Positions 1-9,113 are shown, counted from the first letter of the stretch. The stretch: 64,000 bases of DNA from Brevibacillus sp. SYP-B805 (GCF_011059135.1 NZ_JAALGD010000006.1:124001-188000), one strand, 5' to 3'. Notes: generated by a model not told the origin, from the letters alone. Made by a program: numbers and translations.

Positions 1-61
1 GTTGTACTATTTGGGGCGTCCCAACGACATGATGCCACCGCTGGCTTCAGAAGAAGGGGCG

Positions 62-2362
62 TCAGCGGCCCATCTCGCCGATGAAGCGGGAGATGCGGGT
101 CGTTCTGCCGAAGCGCTCCCGGGGGATGCCGATAAATAACTGGCGGCGGGCCCGGGTAATGGCGACGTACATCAAGCGGCGTTCTTCCTCCAGGGCCTTC
201 GCGCTGCCGCTGCGCAGCTCCTCCAGGGCAAATTCGTGCGGAAGCGCCCCCTCCACCAGATCGGGGAGGAAAACGGTATCGAATTCCAAGCCTTTCGCGC
301 GGTGGATACTCATCACCTGCACACTTTCTCCAAGCGCTGGCGCACTTGTGCGCCGCGCTTTTTCTTTGTCCGTCATCGCCGCCACATGGGCGAGAAAGCC
401 GGGGATGGTGGCATGGCGCTTGGCCGCAGCGAGCAGCTGCTGCAGATCATCGCTCGTCCGGGTGCGGGTCTGGCCGGCTCCCTCCCTGGACCGCTTTTTG
501 ACATAGTCGCGCAGCCTGCCGTCTTCATAGATCAGCTCCAAGGCCTGGGCGGGCGAGCAGGAGGGCACGGCAGCCAGGATCTCGCCCACCTTTTGCAGGT
601 GTTGGCGCTGGTATCCCTTCAGGCCGGGAAGACGGGGAAGCACAGCGAGCAGCGGCTTATCATCCAGGATCGATTGGCTGCGCAGCGCATTCCACTGCTC
701 ATGGGCCAGGTAAAGGGTGGGCATGATCTCCCGCATGGCCCCCGCGTCGTCGGGATTGAGCGCAAGGCGGAGGTAGCCAAGGGCCCAACGAACGGCCTGC
801 TTTTCGTAAAAAGGCTCATCCTCGTGGATAAACCGGAACGGAATATCAGCTTCCATCATGCGTTCCAGGATGGGCCGCGCCGATTCACTGGTGCGGAAAA
901 GGACGGCAAACTGGCTGAGGGAAGCGCCGGACGCCCGCTGGTGAAGAATCTCGTCAACCATGCGGGACGCCTGCTCTTCTTCATCGGCCGGGTAAAACAG
1001 AAAGCTTTCCCCCTCGTCGGTATGAAACGATTTCAGCTCCTTTTTCCAGCGGGCACGGTTGTTGCCGATCAAGGAGTAGCCGAGCCCCACGATGGTGGAA
1101 CGGGAACGGAAGTTGACTTCCAGCGTAATGGTCTTCGCATCCGGATAATCCTTCGTAAAGCCGAGGATATATGCCGGACTGCTGCCGCGAAAGCCGTAAA
1201 TCGACTGATCGTCATCCCCGACCACGCACAGGTTGTTCTGGGGGGCGGCCAGCAGTTTGATGGTTTCGTACTGGACGCGGTTGATATCTTGAAACTCGTC
1301 GATCATCACATACCGGATCCGCTCCTGATACCGGCGCCGTACCTCCTCCTCCCGCAGCAGCAGCTCATAGCAGCCGCACAGCATGTCGTCAAAGTCAAAC
1401 CAGCCGTGGTGGCGCTTCGCTTCCTCATAGTGCGGATAGAGAAGGCGGGCCCGCTCTTCTTCATCGCTGGCGAACGGAAGGGAGGAGAGGTCGGCAGGCA
1501 GGAGATACTCGTTTTTCCAGCGGCTGATGATGGCAAGCACCTCCTCCAACTCCGCCTCCTTCATGTCAGGCTGCTGGGCCTGGTGAAGCGCGCCCGTCTC
1601 CAGCAGCAGGCGTCGTTTCTGCCAGTTCTGCTTCAGGAGGCGATGCGGAGCCCACCGCTGCGGCTGATGGTGGGTGAGGATCCGGTAAAAGATGCTGTGA
1701 AAGGTGCCGCTGACAAGCGCCTGCGCCTGCTGCCGGGATAGCTGGGCGGAAAGCCGCTGCTTCAGCTCTTCCGCCGCTTTGGTGGTGAAGGTGACCACCA
1801 TGATGGTACGGGGATCCACGCCCTGTTCCCCGATCAGGTGGGCGCAGCGCGCGGTCATCACCCTGGTTTTGCCGCTGCCCGCCCCGGCCAGGATGAGCAG
1901 AGGCCCTTCCGTCGTATGGACCGCCCGCTGCTGCTCGGGGTGCAGGCAATCATCGTTCCGGCCGGTCCAGGCGGGGATCATCCGCTTGGGGTTCAAGCGT
2001 TCCCGGTATCCCGGTCGGGGCATGGCCGATTCTGCCATGGTCTGGCTGATCGGGCGGCGCTGGGGAAGCCGGAATGATCCCAACTCCACCGCTGCCGCCG
2101 CTTCTTCTGAAGGGAGGGAAGAAACGGTGTGGACGGCTTCTGCCGTTTCCGACGGCTGCTCGGCTCCCTGCAAGGGGCAGTGAGTGACGGTCGTGTGGAG
2201 AAAATAGGGATCGGCGCTGATGCCGGCGATGAGGGTGAGCGCGTCCCCGCATCCGGGGCAGCGAATCTTCCCTTGGGCCGCCAGCAGACGCCAAGCGGGG
2301 ATGCGTTCGTATGTATCCGCGTGCAGCAGGATGGTTTCACCGTTGATGACTGCGAACTTCAT
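62..2362 (-). CDS. UvrD/PcrA-type DNA helicase with CoiA-like zinc-binding N-terminus
   Basis: Superfamily 1A 3'-5' DNA helicase, 766 aa. The Walker A GAGSGKT lies at about residues 160-166, followed by the UvrD motifs TFTTKAAEEL, VMIDEFQD (Walker B), GDDDQSIYGFRG, VNFRS, SIHRAKGLEFD and YVAITRAR. The first ~140 residues are unlike PcrA: CPGC (35-38), then LTLIAG, YFLH and HCPL, which resembles the zinc-ribbon start of competence protein CoiA. The frame is open upstream to 2470, but ATG at 2362 has a GAGGTG ribosome site 4 nt away and the conserved region begins there. Family members unwind DNA in repair, replication restart or recombination; the specific job of this fusion is unknown. Divergent from the zinc GTPase gene. 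Confidence 0.88.
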   Translation of the reverse strand: MKFAVINGETILLHADTYERIPAWRLLAAQGKIRCPGCGDALTLIAGISADPYFLHTTVTHCPLQGAEQPSETAEAVHTVSSLPSEEAAAAVELGSFRLPQRRPISQTMAESAMPRPGYRERLNPKRMIPAWTGRNDDCLHPEQQRAVHTTEGPLLILAGAGSGKTRVMTARCAHLIGEQGVDPRTIMVVTFTTKAAEELKQRLSAQLSRQQAQALVSGTFHSIFYRILTHHQPQRWAPHRLLKQNWQKRRLLLETGALHQAQQPDMKEAELEEVLAIISRWKNEYLLPADLSSLPFASDEEERARLLYPHYEEAKRHHGWFDFDDMLCGCYELLLREEEVRRRYQERIRYVMIDEFQDINRVQYETIKLLAAPQNNLCVVGDDDQSIYGFRGSSPAYILGFTKDYPDAKTITLEVNFRSRSTIVGLGYSLIGNNRARWKKELKSFHTDEGESFLFYPADEEEQASRMVDEILHQRASGASLSQFAVLFRTSESARPILERMMEADIPFRFIHEDEPFYEKQAVRWALGYLRLALNPDDAGAMREIMPTLYLAHEQWNALRSQSILDDKPLLAVLPRLPGLKGYQRQHLQKVGEILAAVPSCSPAQALELIYEDGRLRDYVKKRSREGAGQTRTRTSDDLQQLLAAAKRHATIPGFLAHVAAMTDKEKARRTSAPALGESVQVMSIHRAKGLEFDTVFLPDLVEGALPHEFALEELRSGSAKALEEERRLMYVAITRARRQLFIGIPRERFGRTTRISRFIGEMGR

Positions 2363-2514
2363 GGCACACCTCGTACAAAACGTCCCTTCTATCCTATCAG
2401 AATCAGCGGCAGAAGCAAGGGCTTGACGGGGGATTTTCTCCCATTTGGAAAGCAGGCGGATGGCGTGCATGAAGACGATGGCGGCGTCCCGTGACTGCCC
2501 GATTTTCTCCGACC

Positions 2515-2537
2515 TAAATCGTAATTATTATGATTTA
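2515..2537. promoter_or_regulatory. Zur box 1 upstream of the COG0523 GTPase
   Basis: Near-perfect 23-bp palindrome with arms TAAATCGTAAT and ATTATGATTTA, one mismatched pair. It matches the Bacillus Zur operator core TCGTAATNATTACGA. It lies about 80 bp before the GTPase start, so the gene should be repressed in zinc excess. Confidence 0.8.
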
Positions 2538-2578
2538 TATTGACTTGTGGCGGACAGTGGAGTAGGCTTGAAAATGAT

Positions 2579-2599
2579 AAATAAGAATAATTACGATTT
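2579..2599. promoter_or_regulatory. Zur box 2, proximal to the GTPase start
   Basis: A second Zur-like site; the right half ATTACGATTT is perfect, the left half (AAATAAGAAT) weaker. Read on the minus strand it is the same 21-mer found upstream of znuA at 13595-13615. It ends 18 bp before the ATG, consistent with blocking transcription initiation. Confidence 0.75.
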
Positions 2600-2617
2600 G
2601 AACAGGAGGAGCAGAAG

Positions 2618-3835
2618 ATGGAGACAACAGAAAAAAAGGTACCGGTTACCGTCTTGAGCGGTTATCTTGGTTCCGGCAAGACCACGATTCTGAACCATGT
2701 GTTGAACAATCGGGAGGGTTTGAAGGTTGCCGTCATCGTGAACGACCTGAGCGAAGTGAACATCGACGCCGATTTGATCAAGCAGGGCGGCGGTGTCTCC
2801 CGGACGGAAGAAAAAGTGGTGGAAATGTCCAATGGATGCATTTGCTGCACCCTGCGTGAAGATTTGCTGAAGGAAGTGGAACGGCTCGTAAACGAAGGGA
2901 ACATTGACTATATCCTGATCGAGTCAACCGGAATCGGAGAGCCTGTCCCCGTGGCGCAAACATTTACATACGTGGATGAACAAAACGGCATCAACCTGTC
3001 CGCCATCTGCCGATTGGATACCATGGTAACGGTCGTGGATGCCTATCGATTCTGGCATGACTTCTCATCGGGGGAGAGTCTCCTGGAACGTAACCAGGCT
3101 GTCGATGAAGGGGACACAAGGGAAGTGGTTGATCTGCTGATTGACCAGATTGAGTTTTGTGACGTTCTCATCCTGAACAAGTGCGATCTGGTGGCGGAAG
3201 AGGAACTTGCCGAGTTGGAAAGAGTGCTGCGGAAGCTGCAGCCAACCGCCAGGTTTATCCGGACAAGTCACGGAAAGATTGATCCGAAGCAGATTTTGAA
3301 CACCCATTTATTCGACTTTGAAAAAGCGAGCCAATCTGCAGGATGGCTGCAGGAACTGCAAAAAGCGCATCATACGCCGGAGACGGAAGAATACGGAATC
3401 TCGTCTTTCGTCTATCGCCGCCGCAAGCCCTTTCATCCCGCAAGGCTGCACCGTTGGCTTGAACAATGGCCGGAGAGCGTGGTAAGAGCCAAAGGCTTTC
3501 TCTGGATTGCCACGCGAAACGATTGGATCATAACGCTCAGCCAAGCGGGGCCATCCATTCAAATCGGCGCCTCCGGATATTGGATCGCTGCACTGCCGGA
3601 AGAGGAGAAGCGGCTTGCATTGGCGCAATACCCGGATTGTCTGGAAAACTGGGATGCGCAGTATGGCGACCGCATCAATGAGCTGGTCTTTATCGGCATC
3701 GACATGGATAAGGAGGAGATCATTCGTTCATTGGATGCGTGTCTGTTGTCGGAGGCGGAAATGCAGGCGAATTGGTCTGCCTTTGCTGACCCGCTGCCCA
3801 CCGGTGAAGCCACCGTGGAGACGCTCGAAGCGTGA
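2618..3835 (+). CDS. yciC: COG0523 (CobW/YciC) zinc metallochaperone GTPase
   Basis: 405-aa P-loop GTPase of the CobW/ZNG1 family. It has the G1 loop GYLGSGKTT (residues 15-23), the CxCC metal motif CICC (74-77), ESTGIGEP, the NKCD guanine motif and a CobW C-terminal domain. Zinc-repressed members such as B. subtilis YciC are thought to deliver zinc to essential apo-enzymes when zinc is short. Two Zur boxes lie upstream. ATG 2618 follows AGGAGGAG at good spacing. Downstream the zinc theme is cut by an insertion sequence and a defence operon, and resumes at 11474. The symbol is by family and regulation; an orthology test has not been made. Confidence 0.85.
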   Translation: METTEKKVPVTVLSGYLGSGKTTILNHVLNNREGLKVAVIVNDLSEVNIDADLIKQGGGVSRTEEKVVEMSNGCICCTLREDLLKEVERLVNEGNIDYILIESTGIGEPVPVAQTFTYVDEQNGINLSAICRLDTMVTVVDAYRFWHDFSSGESLLERNQAVDEGDTREVVDLLIDQIEFCDVLILNKCDLVAEEELAELERVLRKLQPTARFIRTSHGKIDPKQILNTHLFDFEKASQSAGWLQELQKAHHTPETEEYGISSFVYRRRKPFHPARLHRWLEQWPESVVRAKGFLWIATRNDWIITLSQAGPSIQIGASGYWIAALPEEEKRLALAQYPDCLENWDAQYGDRINELVFIGIDMDKEEIIRSLDACLLSEAEMQANWSAFADPLPTGEATVETLEA

Positions 3836-4148
3836 TCGCAAGAGAGTTACACTGAGTGAAAATGGTCATCAGTGAAGCGCACAAGGGACATCGAGCGGCA
3901 ACAGAAACCGTGATGGTTGGTTCCACTTGGCAACGGTAATGCGAAATGTTAACTCTCCGTTTTCTTCAGCGAATAAGAGAGACGAAACAATGAAAGTCAA
4001 ATAAAGTCTGTGCTAAAACAAGGCACAATGCAGATTTCCTTCTTTCAGTGGTTGACTGGACAACTCACACAATAGAGGAATATCTGCGTTTTTTCAATGT
4101 CTAGCACGGTTCATGGGATGAATTATAGTAAGTTATGTTAGGAAAAAC
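3836..4148. other. Intergenic stretch after yciC
   Basis: No credible gene. It holds the imperfect inverted-repeat element described at 4010-4107 and becomes AT-rich toward the insertion sequence. No clear terminator for yciC is visible. Confidence 0.6.
4010..4107. repeat. Candidate MITE-like inverted-repeat element
   Basis: The left end begins GTGCTA and carries CAGATTTCC; the right end read in reverse begins GTGCTA and carries CAGATATTCC. The ends are therefore imperfect inverted repeats about 30 bp long around a short non-coding core. This looks like a miniature or solo transposon relic; no flanking duplication is obvious. Confidence 0.3.
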
Positions 4149-4166
4149 AAGTTTAATTAAAAAGCT
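4149..4166. repeat. Left copy of direct repeat flanking the IS (target duplication)
   Basis: AAGTTTAATTAAAAAGC plus a shared T; identical to 5605-5622. Direct flanking repeats of 17-18 bp fit a target-site duplication made by the insertion sequence between them. Confidence 0.8.
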
Positions 4167-5604
4167 GTCAATCGTCTGAGAAAATGTCACCTTAACTCGT
4201 CCGAGAAAATGTCACTTTCGAAGTAGTTTTTGAGCCACCGTCAGGTGGCTTGGACTGTCGTTGATTTTGTGTTATTCTGAAGTTGGTTTTGGTTCCATGG
4301 TTTTCTCCATGGATGGTTGGCGGCAGGTTTGCGTGGCAACGCAGGCTCCGCCTTTTTTGTTTCGACGATCTTGCGCTTGGGTTTTTCTATCGCCCTCAGC
4401 TGTAGCGGCTGACCTTGGTGCCACAAGAACACTTCGCCGTCAAGCGTCTGCCGCACTTCAACGGTCATTCTGGCGTCGAATCGGAATGGAGCAGGCTTGG
4501 CAAGTGTGTAGACGGTTCCGTTATACGAGAGAGTGTTACCGGGCCCCAGTTGCCGGTACTCCCGAATCGTGAAGACATGGTTCAGGTTGACGGAAGGATC
4601 GAGCGGTACGTAAGCCGATTCCACCTCCTTCGGCGCAACGGCGAATTTGCGATTATGCTTTTCCAGCAGCTTGGGTAGCGCCGCATTCGCTTCCTCAATC
4701 GTCGTGACGCCAAGCAGCCTTAGCTCGATAACCAGGCGATCCTGGAACGTCACCCACAGTCGCTCCACGCGTCCCTTGGCTTGCGGTGTGATGGCCTTGA
4801 TGTGCTCGATCTGAAGCTCCGCCATCGCTTTACCGAAGTGGGAGAGAGGTTTCGTCTCGCCCGCCAGTTCTTGCTCCACGGTCAGCTTCTCGTTTGGCGA
4901 ACGGAAGATGGTGTGTCGATCACTGTACAGGCCAAGCGGCACGCCGTACTTCCGGATCCCCTGCTGCATAACCAGACAGTAGCCTTCTCGACATTCCGTG
5001 GGTCGGAACACGGCGCCGACAACGGTGCCGGTCGCATCGTCAATGGCAGCATGCAGCGTGAAGGCGGGCGCCCGATCCTCCAGCCAGGCGTATGAGGTTG
5101 CATCAATCTGCCAGAGCATCCCGGCTTGCGGTTTACGCTGGCGTGGCTGATGGGTCTTGTTGCGCCGCCGCTGCTTGGCTTGTTTGATCCCTTTCTCCAG
5201 CAGAATGCGCCGCACGCTGGATGGACTGAGTTGGATGGATTCGTGTTTCTCAAGAAGCTCCGCAAAGTGGCAGTTGTTGCTGCCTTGGTACTTCGTCAGG
5301 TATAGCGCTGCCGTCCGTTCCTTCACCTCGTCCGTTAAGGCGTGTTTCGGCTTTCTCCCCAGGTTGCGATGTACCATCGCCTGCCCTCCCTCTTCCTGAT
5401 ATTTCTTCTTTAGCCGAATCACTTGCCGTGTTGTCAGTCCGAGTACCGTTGCTCCTTCCTGATTCGTCATTCGTCCGTCAAGAATCTTCTCCACTACAAG
5501 TACCTTCTTCAGTTCTGCTCTGGTCAATGTCACTGTCTCCTGTCCCATGGTGACATTATCTCAGAATACTTATACAGTGACATTATCACAGCACAACAAC
5601 ACCA
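4166..5604 (-). mobile_element. Insertion sequence, IS1202/ISNCY-type, about 1.44 kb
   Basis: One transposase gene with related ends. The left end reads TGTCAATCG then CTGAGAAAATGTCAC, with a second CCGAGAAAATGTCAC. The right end, reversed, reads TGGTGTTG then CTGTGATAATGTCAC and CTGAGATAATGTCAC. Each end thus carries two copies of a GAGAWAATGTCAC box, probably transposase sites. The flanking 17-18 bp duplication is long for an IS but known for the IS1202/ISTde1 type. The intact ORF and perfect duplication suggest a recent insertion. Confidence 0.8.
4241..5548 (-). CDS. DDE transposase, IS1202/ISNCY family
   Basis: 435 aa. Two N-terminal helix-turn-helix segments (about 28-50 and 95-120) are followed by an integrase-like core. 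Candidate catalytic residues are D149 (WQIDATSYAW), D210 (LYSDRHTIFR) and E262 (QAKGRVERLW), a DDE layout with a D-D spacing of about 60. The C-terminal tail is rich in lysine and proline. Full length and undisrupted, so probably active. No convincing ribosome site precedes ATG 5548, which is common for transposases kept at low expression. Confidence 0.88.
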   Translation of the reverse strand: MGQETVTLTRAELKKVLVVEKILDGRMTNQEGATVLGLTTRQVIRLKKKYQEEGGQAMVHRNLGRKPKHALTDEVKERTAALYLTKYQGSNNCHFAELLEKHESIQLSPSSVRRILLEKGIKQAKQRRRNKTHQPRQRKPQAGMLWQIDATSYAWLEDRAPAFTLHAAIDDATGTVVGAVFRPTECREGYCLVMQQGIRKYGVPLGLYSDRHTIFRSPNEKLTVEQELAGETKPLSHFGKAMAELQIEHIKAITPQAKGRVERLWVTFQDRLVIELRLLGVTTIEEANAALPKLLEKHNRKFAVAPKEVESAYVPLDPSVNLNHVFTIREYRQLGPGNTLSYNGTVYTLAKPAPFRFDARMTVEVRQTLDGEVFLWHQGQPLQLRAIEKPKRKIVETKKAEPALPRKPAANHPWRKPWNQNQLQNNTKSTTVQAT

Positions 5605-5622
5605 AAGTTTAATTAAAAAGCT
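5605..5622. repeat. Right copy of direct repeat flanking the IS
   Basis: Identical 18-mer to 4149-4166. It lies immediately upstream of the probable promoter of the defence operon, so the IS inserted just in front of that operon. Confidence 0.8.
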
Positions 5623-5627
5623 TGTTA

Positions 5628-5687
5628 TTGCTTAGCATTGTTGATATTATATAATATTTACATTTTTACCTATTCAAATGTAATTTG
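5628..5687 (+). promoter_or_regulatory. Candidate promoter and operator of the four-gene operon
   Basis: TTGCTT (5628-5633), a 16-bp spacer and TATAAT (5650-5655) form a sigma-A-type promoter. Twenty bases downstream is the perfect palindrome CAAAT-GTA-ATTTG (5675-5687), a possible operator. No dedicated regulator gene is visible; the methyltransferase or the receiver protein could act here. Confidence 0.5.
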
Positions 5688-5730
5688 ATGTGTTATCCTG
5701 GTTTTAGAATAAGGGTAACAGGTGATATCT

Positions 5731-7002
5731 ATGATGCAACAAGAGAAGAAATACACTGTTCTTGACTTGTTTTGTGGTGCTGGAGGCATGTCGGAGGGAT
5801 TCATTCAAGCAGGTTTTCTTGTGCCTTTTGCAAGTGACTATAGCAAAGAAGCAAAAGAAACCTATACTCATAGGCATAATCAATTAGGATATGAATTGAA
5901 TTTTTTTGATGATGATATTGTTAAACTCTCTAAAAAATCGCTCTTATTAGACTTTTTGAACGGTACCGATGTTGATGTGGTTGTTGGTGGCCCGCCTTGT
6001 CAAGGATTTAGTCTTACAGGAAGAAGAGATGAAGATGACCCTCGAAATCTGTTATTTATGGAGTTTTTGAAAATCATAAAAATAATTAGACCCAAATATT
6101 TTGTGATGGAAAATGTAGAAGGAATATTATCGTATCGTCTAAAAAATATAAAGGGAATTTCTGGGGCAATCTATGAAAATATGCTGGTTCCTGACGTTAT
6201 CCAACAAGAATCCTTTAAAATGGGGTACCGAGTTCGTTATCAGTTATTGAATGCAAAGGACTATGGTGTGCCACAGAACAGACCGCGAGTCATTTTTTTG
6301 GGAAATCTACTCGAAAAACGAGGGAGAAGAGTTCAAGATAAAGTACCACAACCAAACTTTCCAGAAAAAAAAGGCAAAATCGTTACTGTACAAGAAGCCA
6401 TCTCTGACTTAAGTTTCTTGCTTAATGGGCAAGTTTCAGAAAAATATGCAATAAATTGTAATATTACGGAATATCAGTTAATGTTAAGGAATGGATTGAC
6501 ACCAGATATTAATGGAAAAACTATAAAGGCAAACGTTCTAAAAAATCATCAAGCTTCAAAACACCAAAAAAAGACCGTTGAAAGATTTAAAAAGTTACAA
6601 CCAGGAGAAAGTATTGGAGAGTTGTTAGAGCGTTTAGAATCAGAGGAATACAAATACTTTTATACAAAAAAGTACAGATGCTCAAAACTAAATAAGGACT
6701 CTATTTCACCGACTGTATTGACGCTTCCTGACGATATTGTTCATTATGATGAAAATAATCCTAGGATATTAACTGTAAGAGAATTTGCAAGGTTACAATC
6801 TTTTGATGATAGCTTTGAGTTTAAAGGAAAAAGAACAACTGGAGGAAATAAGAGAAAGTTTGAAACACCACAATATACTCAGGTAGGCAATGCAGTTCCT
6901 CCATTGTTTGCAAGAGCAATTGCCGAAAAGATTATGGAAGCACTTAAAAGAAACGAAAATAAAGATAGTATACCATCCGATAGGTATCTAATCACTATTT
7001 AG
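5731..7002 (+). CDS. C5-cytosine DNA methyltransferase (defence operon gene 1)
   Basis: 423 aa with the full set of m5C methyltransferase motifs: I DLFCGAGGMSEG (12-23), IV GGPPCQGFS with catalytic C90, VI ENV (127-129), VIII NRPRVIF, IX-like RILTVREFARLQ and X QVGNAVPP. It transfers methyl from SAM to a cytosine in a recognition sequence set by the domain between VIII and IX. ATG 5731 is preferred over GTG 5722 because AGGTGAT sits 5 nt before it. There is no restriction endonuclease next door; the partners are an ATPase/kinase, a receiver and a CHAT-like protein, so methylation probably marks self DNA for that pathway. Strongly AT-rich compared with the surrounding chromosome, a sign of transfer. 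Confidence 0.93.
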   Translation: MMQQEKKYTVLDLFCGAGGMSEGFIQAGFLVPFASDYSKEAKETYTHRHNQLGYELNFFDDDIVKLSKKSLLLDFLNGTDVDVVVGGPPCQGFSLTGRRDEDDPRNLLFMEFLKIIKIIRPKYFVMENVEGILSYRLKNIKGISGAIYENMLVPDVIQQESFKMGYRVRYQLLNAKDYGVPQNRPRVIFLGNLLEKRGRRVQDKVPQPNFPEKKGKIVTVQEAISDLSFLLNGQVSEKYAINCNITEYQLMLRNGLTPDINGKTIKANVLKNHQASKHQKKTVERFKKLQPGESIGELLERLESEEYKYFYTKKYRCSKLNKDSISPTVLTLPDDIVHYDENNPRILTVREFARLQSFDDSFEFKGKRTTGGNKRKFETPQYTQVGNAVPPLFARAIAEKIMEALKRNENKDSIPSDRYLITI

Positions 7003-7055
7003 ATTTTGTTGTCCTCTTTTTGAACAAGTAAAATATATTGTGAGGTGATGATCTT

Positions 7056-9092
7056 ATGCCCTTTTTACACTTTGAATCTTCAACAAATATAAAAGACTTA
7101 GTTGGTAGGAGACTTGTAACTAACAAGATTTCAGCTATTTTCGAGTTAGTAAAGAACTCCTTTGATGCAGATGCAGAGTCAGTTACGATTAGTTTAGATA
7201 TCGATAATGATACCTTAACTATTTCGGATAATGGAAAAGGAATGAGTCTCTCCGACATAAAAACAAAATGGATGGTAATTGGTACTGATAATAAAAAGGG
7301 TGTTAACTACACTGAGAAAGGAAGACCTATAAATGGTGAAAAAGGTATTGGAAGATTTTCGGTTGACAGGCTTGGCAGATATTTAACATTAATATCTTCC
7401 ACTGGCAAAAATGGAGAAACAATTAAGATGGAGTTTGATTGGCAACGATTTGAGGATCAGAAAGATACTAATCTGAATCAGATTGAAATTGAATATGTTT
7501 TTCTAAAAACGCCTAGGGATAAAGGCGTCGATTTAATTATCTCGGGCTTAAGAGATATTTGGAGCAAACCAGAAATTGAGAGTTTAGAGAGAAAACTACG
7601 GGGGTTACTTTCACCCTTTCCTAAAACATATAATGATTTCAAAATTATTCTAGATTGTAAAAAGTTCGGTTACGTTTCAAAAGAATTAGAACCCTATAAC
7701 TTGAAAGATATAAGTTCCTTATGGATTGATATGAAAATTACCAAAGAGGATTCGACAAGCATTAGTTATTCACTTTACAGGAACGGTGTAGTTATAGAAG
7801 AAAAAACTTATCCAAACCCGTATAATTTTGGTCCTGTTAAACTCATAGTATATTCATTTAATGAAAATGATAAAAGATCATTTTACTATAAATTTAATGA
7901 GCACGTTAAAAATTTCGGTAATATTAGAATTTATAGAGATTATTTCCAAATATACCCATATGGCGAAAATGACAACGATTGGCTAGGGATTGATATCAGA
8001 AAAGCTCAAGGTGTCTTCCGTAATTTGGGTGTACGGGATCTAATAGGTTATATACAAATATATAGGGAGCATAATCCAGATTTTATAGATGCCACAAATA
8101 GGCAAGGATTAGAGGAAAACCAGGCGTTAGAAGATTTGCGCACCTTTTTTAGAAAGGAAGTTCTCCCTAAGTTAGAAGAGTACTTTTTTCTTAAAAAATT
8201 CAAAACAGAGGAAAAAGAACATGTACGTAATAGAGAAGATATCACAAAAGCAACTAAAAGTTTGAATGCTATTGCCAAAGATTTGAAAAGAACATTACCA
8301 GAAAAAGCTCAGCAAGTATTAGAATTGACGAAAATTATTCAAGAAAATAATCAAAAACAAGATAAAATTATTAGAAATCAACAGCAGTTGGTAGAAGTAT
8401 ATAAAAGAATAGCAAGCAAAGAAACATTACTTCATGGCATAATACATCAGGTTTTAATTAGACTGCAAAATGTCGAGGCTGCAGTTTGGAATCAACGTGA
8501 TGATGTTTCCAAATTCGAGTTGCCATCAGATTTACATGATCTTCTAGAGGAGTCTCAAGATTTTATTCTATCCACTACAAAGGAAATTAATGATTATCTC
8601 TTAAGTGCACGAAATTATATCTTAAGAAAACGTGAAAAAATAACAATTAATCTCTATGATCAACTTCAAAAAGTCTTCAATGCTCATAAGCACTCACTTG
8701 AAAATGAAAAAATAAATTATACTATTATAGGATCACAGTCAATAAATATGAAATTTGATTTAAATGATTTTAAAGTAATATTTGAAAATCTCATATCAAA
8801 TTCAAAAAAATCTTTGGCAAAAGTTCATGATAGACCTAGAGAAATTGAAGTAAAGTTTGAGGTTACTGCCTACAAATTGAATATCTTTTTCAAAGATAAT
8901 GGAGTAGGCATTGAAAAAAATGCAATTTCACATATCTTTACTCCATTTTATACTACAACTGATGGATACGGTATGGGCCTTGCAATAGTGGATGAACTTG
9001 TTAAAACCAACAATGGCGAAATAAATCTTATAAAGCCGGTTGATAATGAACCAGGTGCAACATTTCAGTTGAGCTTTAATTTAGGAGGATAA
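7056..9092 (+). CDS. Dual-GHKL sensor: MORC/Hsp90-like ATPase plus histidine-kinase module (gene 2)
   Basis: 678 aa. The N-terminal GHKL ATPase has the N-box ELVKNSFDADA (30-40), DNGKGM (58-63) and GEKGIGR (94-100). It is followed by an S5-like region (about 290-360) with YRDYFQIYPYG and DATNRQGLEEN, as in MORC/Hsp90-type ATPases. A coiled-coil (about 385-455) leads to a dimerisation-type helix with H460 and H464, then a second GHKL domain: N-box ENLISNS (577-583), DNGVGI (614-619), FTPFYTT, and GYGMGLAIVDELV. No membrane segment, so cytoplasmic. I infer a DNA- or ligand-sensing clamp that phosphorylates the receiver encoded next. GAGGTGATG precedes ATG 7056. Confidence 0.85.
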   Translation: MPFLHFESSTNIKDLVGRRLVTNKISAIFELVKNSFDADAESVTISLDIDNDTLTISDNGKGMSLSDIKTKWMVIGTDNKKGVNYTEKGRPINGEKGIGRFSVDRLGRYLTLISSTGKNGETIKMEFDWQRFEDQKDTNLNQIEIEYVFLKTPRDKGVDLIISGLRDIWSKPEIESLERKLRGLLSPFPKTYNDFKIILDCKKFGYVSKELEPYNLKDISSLWIDMKITKEDSTSISYSLYRNGVVIEEKTYPNPYNFGPVKLIVYSFNENDKRSFYYKFNEHVKNFGNIRIYRDYFQIYPYGENDNDWLGIDIRKAQGVFRNLGVRDLIGYIQIYREHNPDFIDATNRQGLEENQALEDLRTFFRKEVLPKLEEYFFLKKFKTEEKEHVRNREDITKATKSLNAIAKDLKRTLPEKAQQVLELTKIIQENNQKQDKIIRNQQQLVEVYKRIASKETLLHGIIHQVLIRLQNVEAAVWNQRDDVSKFELPSDLHDLLEESQDFILSTTKEINDYLLSARNYILRKREKITINLYDQLQKVFNAHKHSLENEKINYTIIGSQSINMKFDLNDFKVIFENLISNSKKSLAKVHDRPREIEVKFEVTAYKLNIFFKDNGVGIEKNAISHIFTPFYTTTDGYGMGLAIVDELVKTNNGEINLIKPVDNEPGATFQLSFNLGG

Positions 9093-9113
9093 GGTAAAGG
9101 AGGGAAAAAGGCA

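Noticed and set aside
236-1741. 501-codon + strand ORF
   Set aside because: Shadow of the helicase gene in a GC-rich region; no domain, no ribosome site, and the opposite strand encodes all UvrD motifs.
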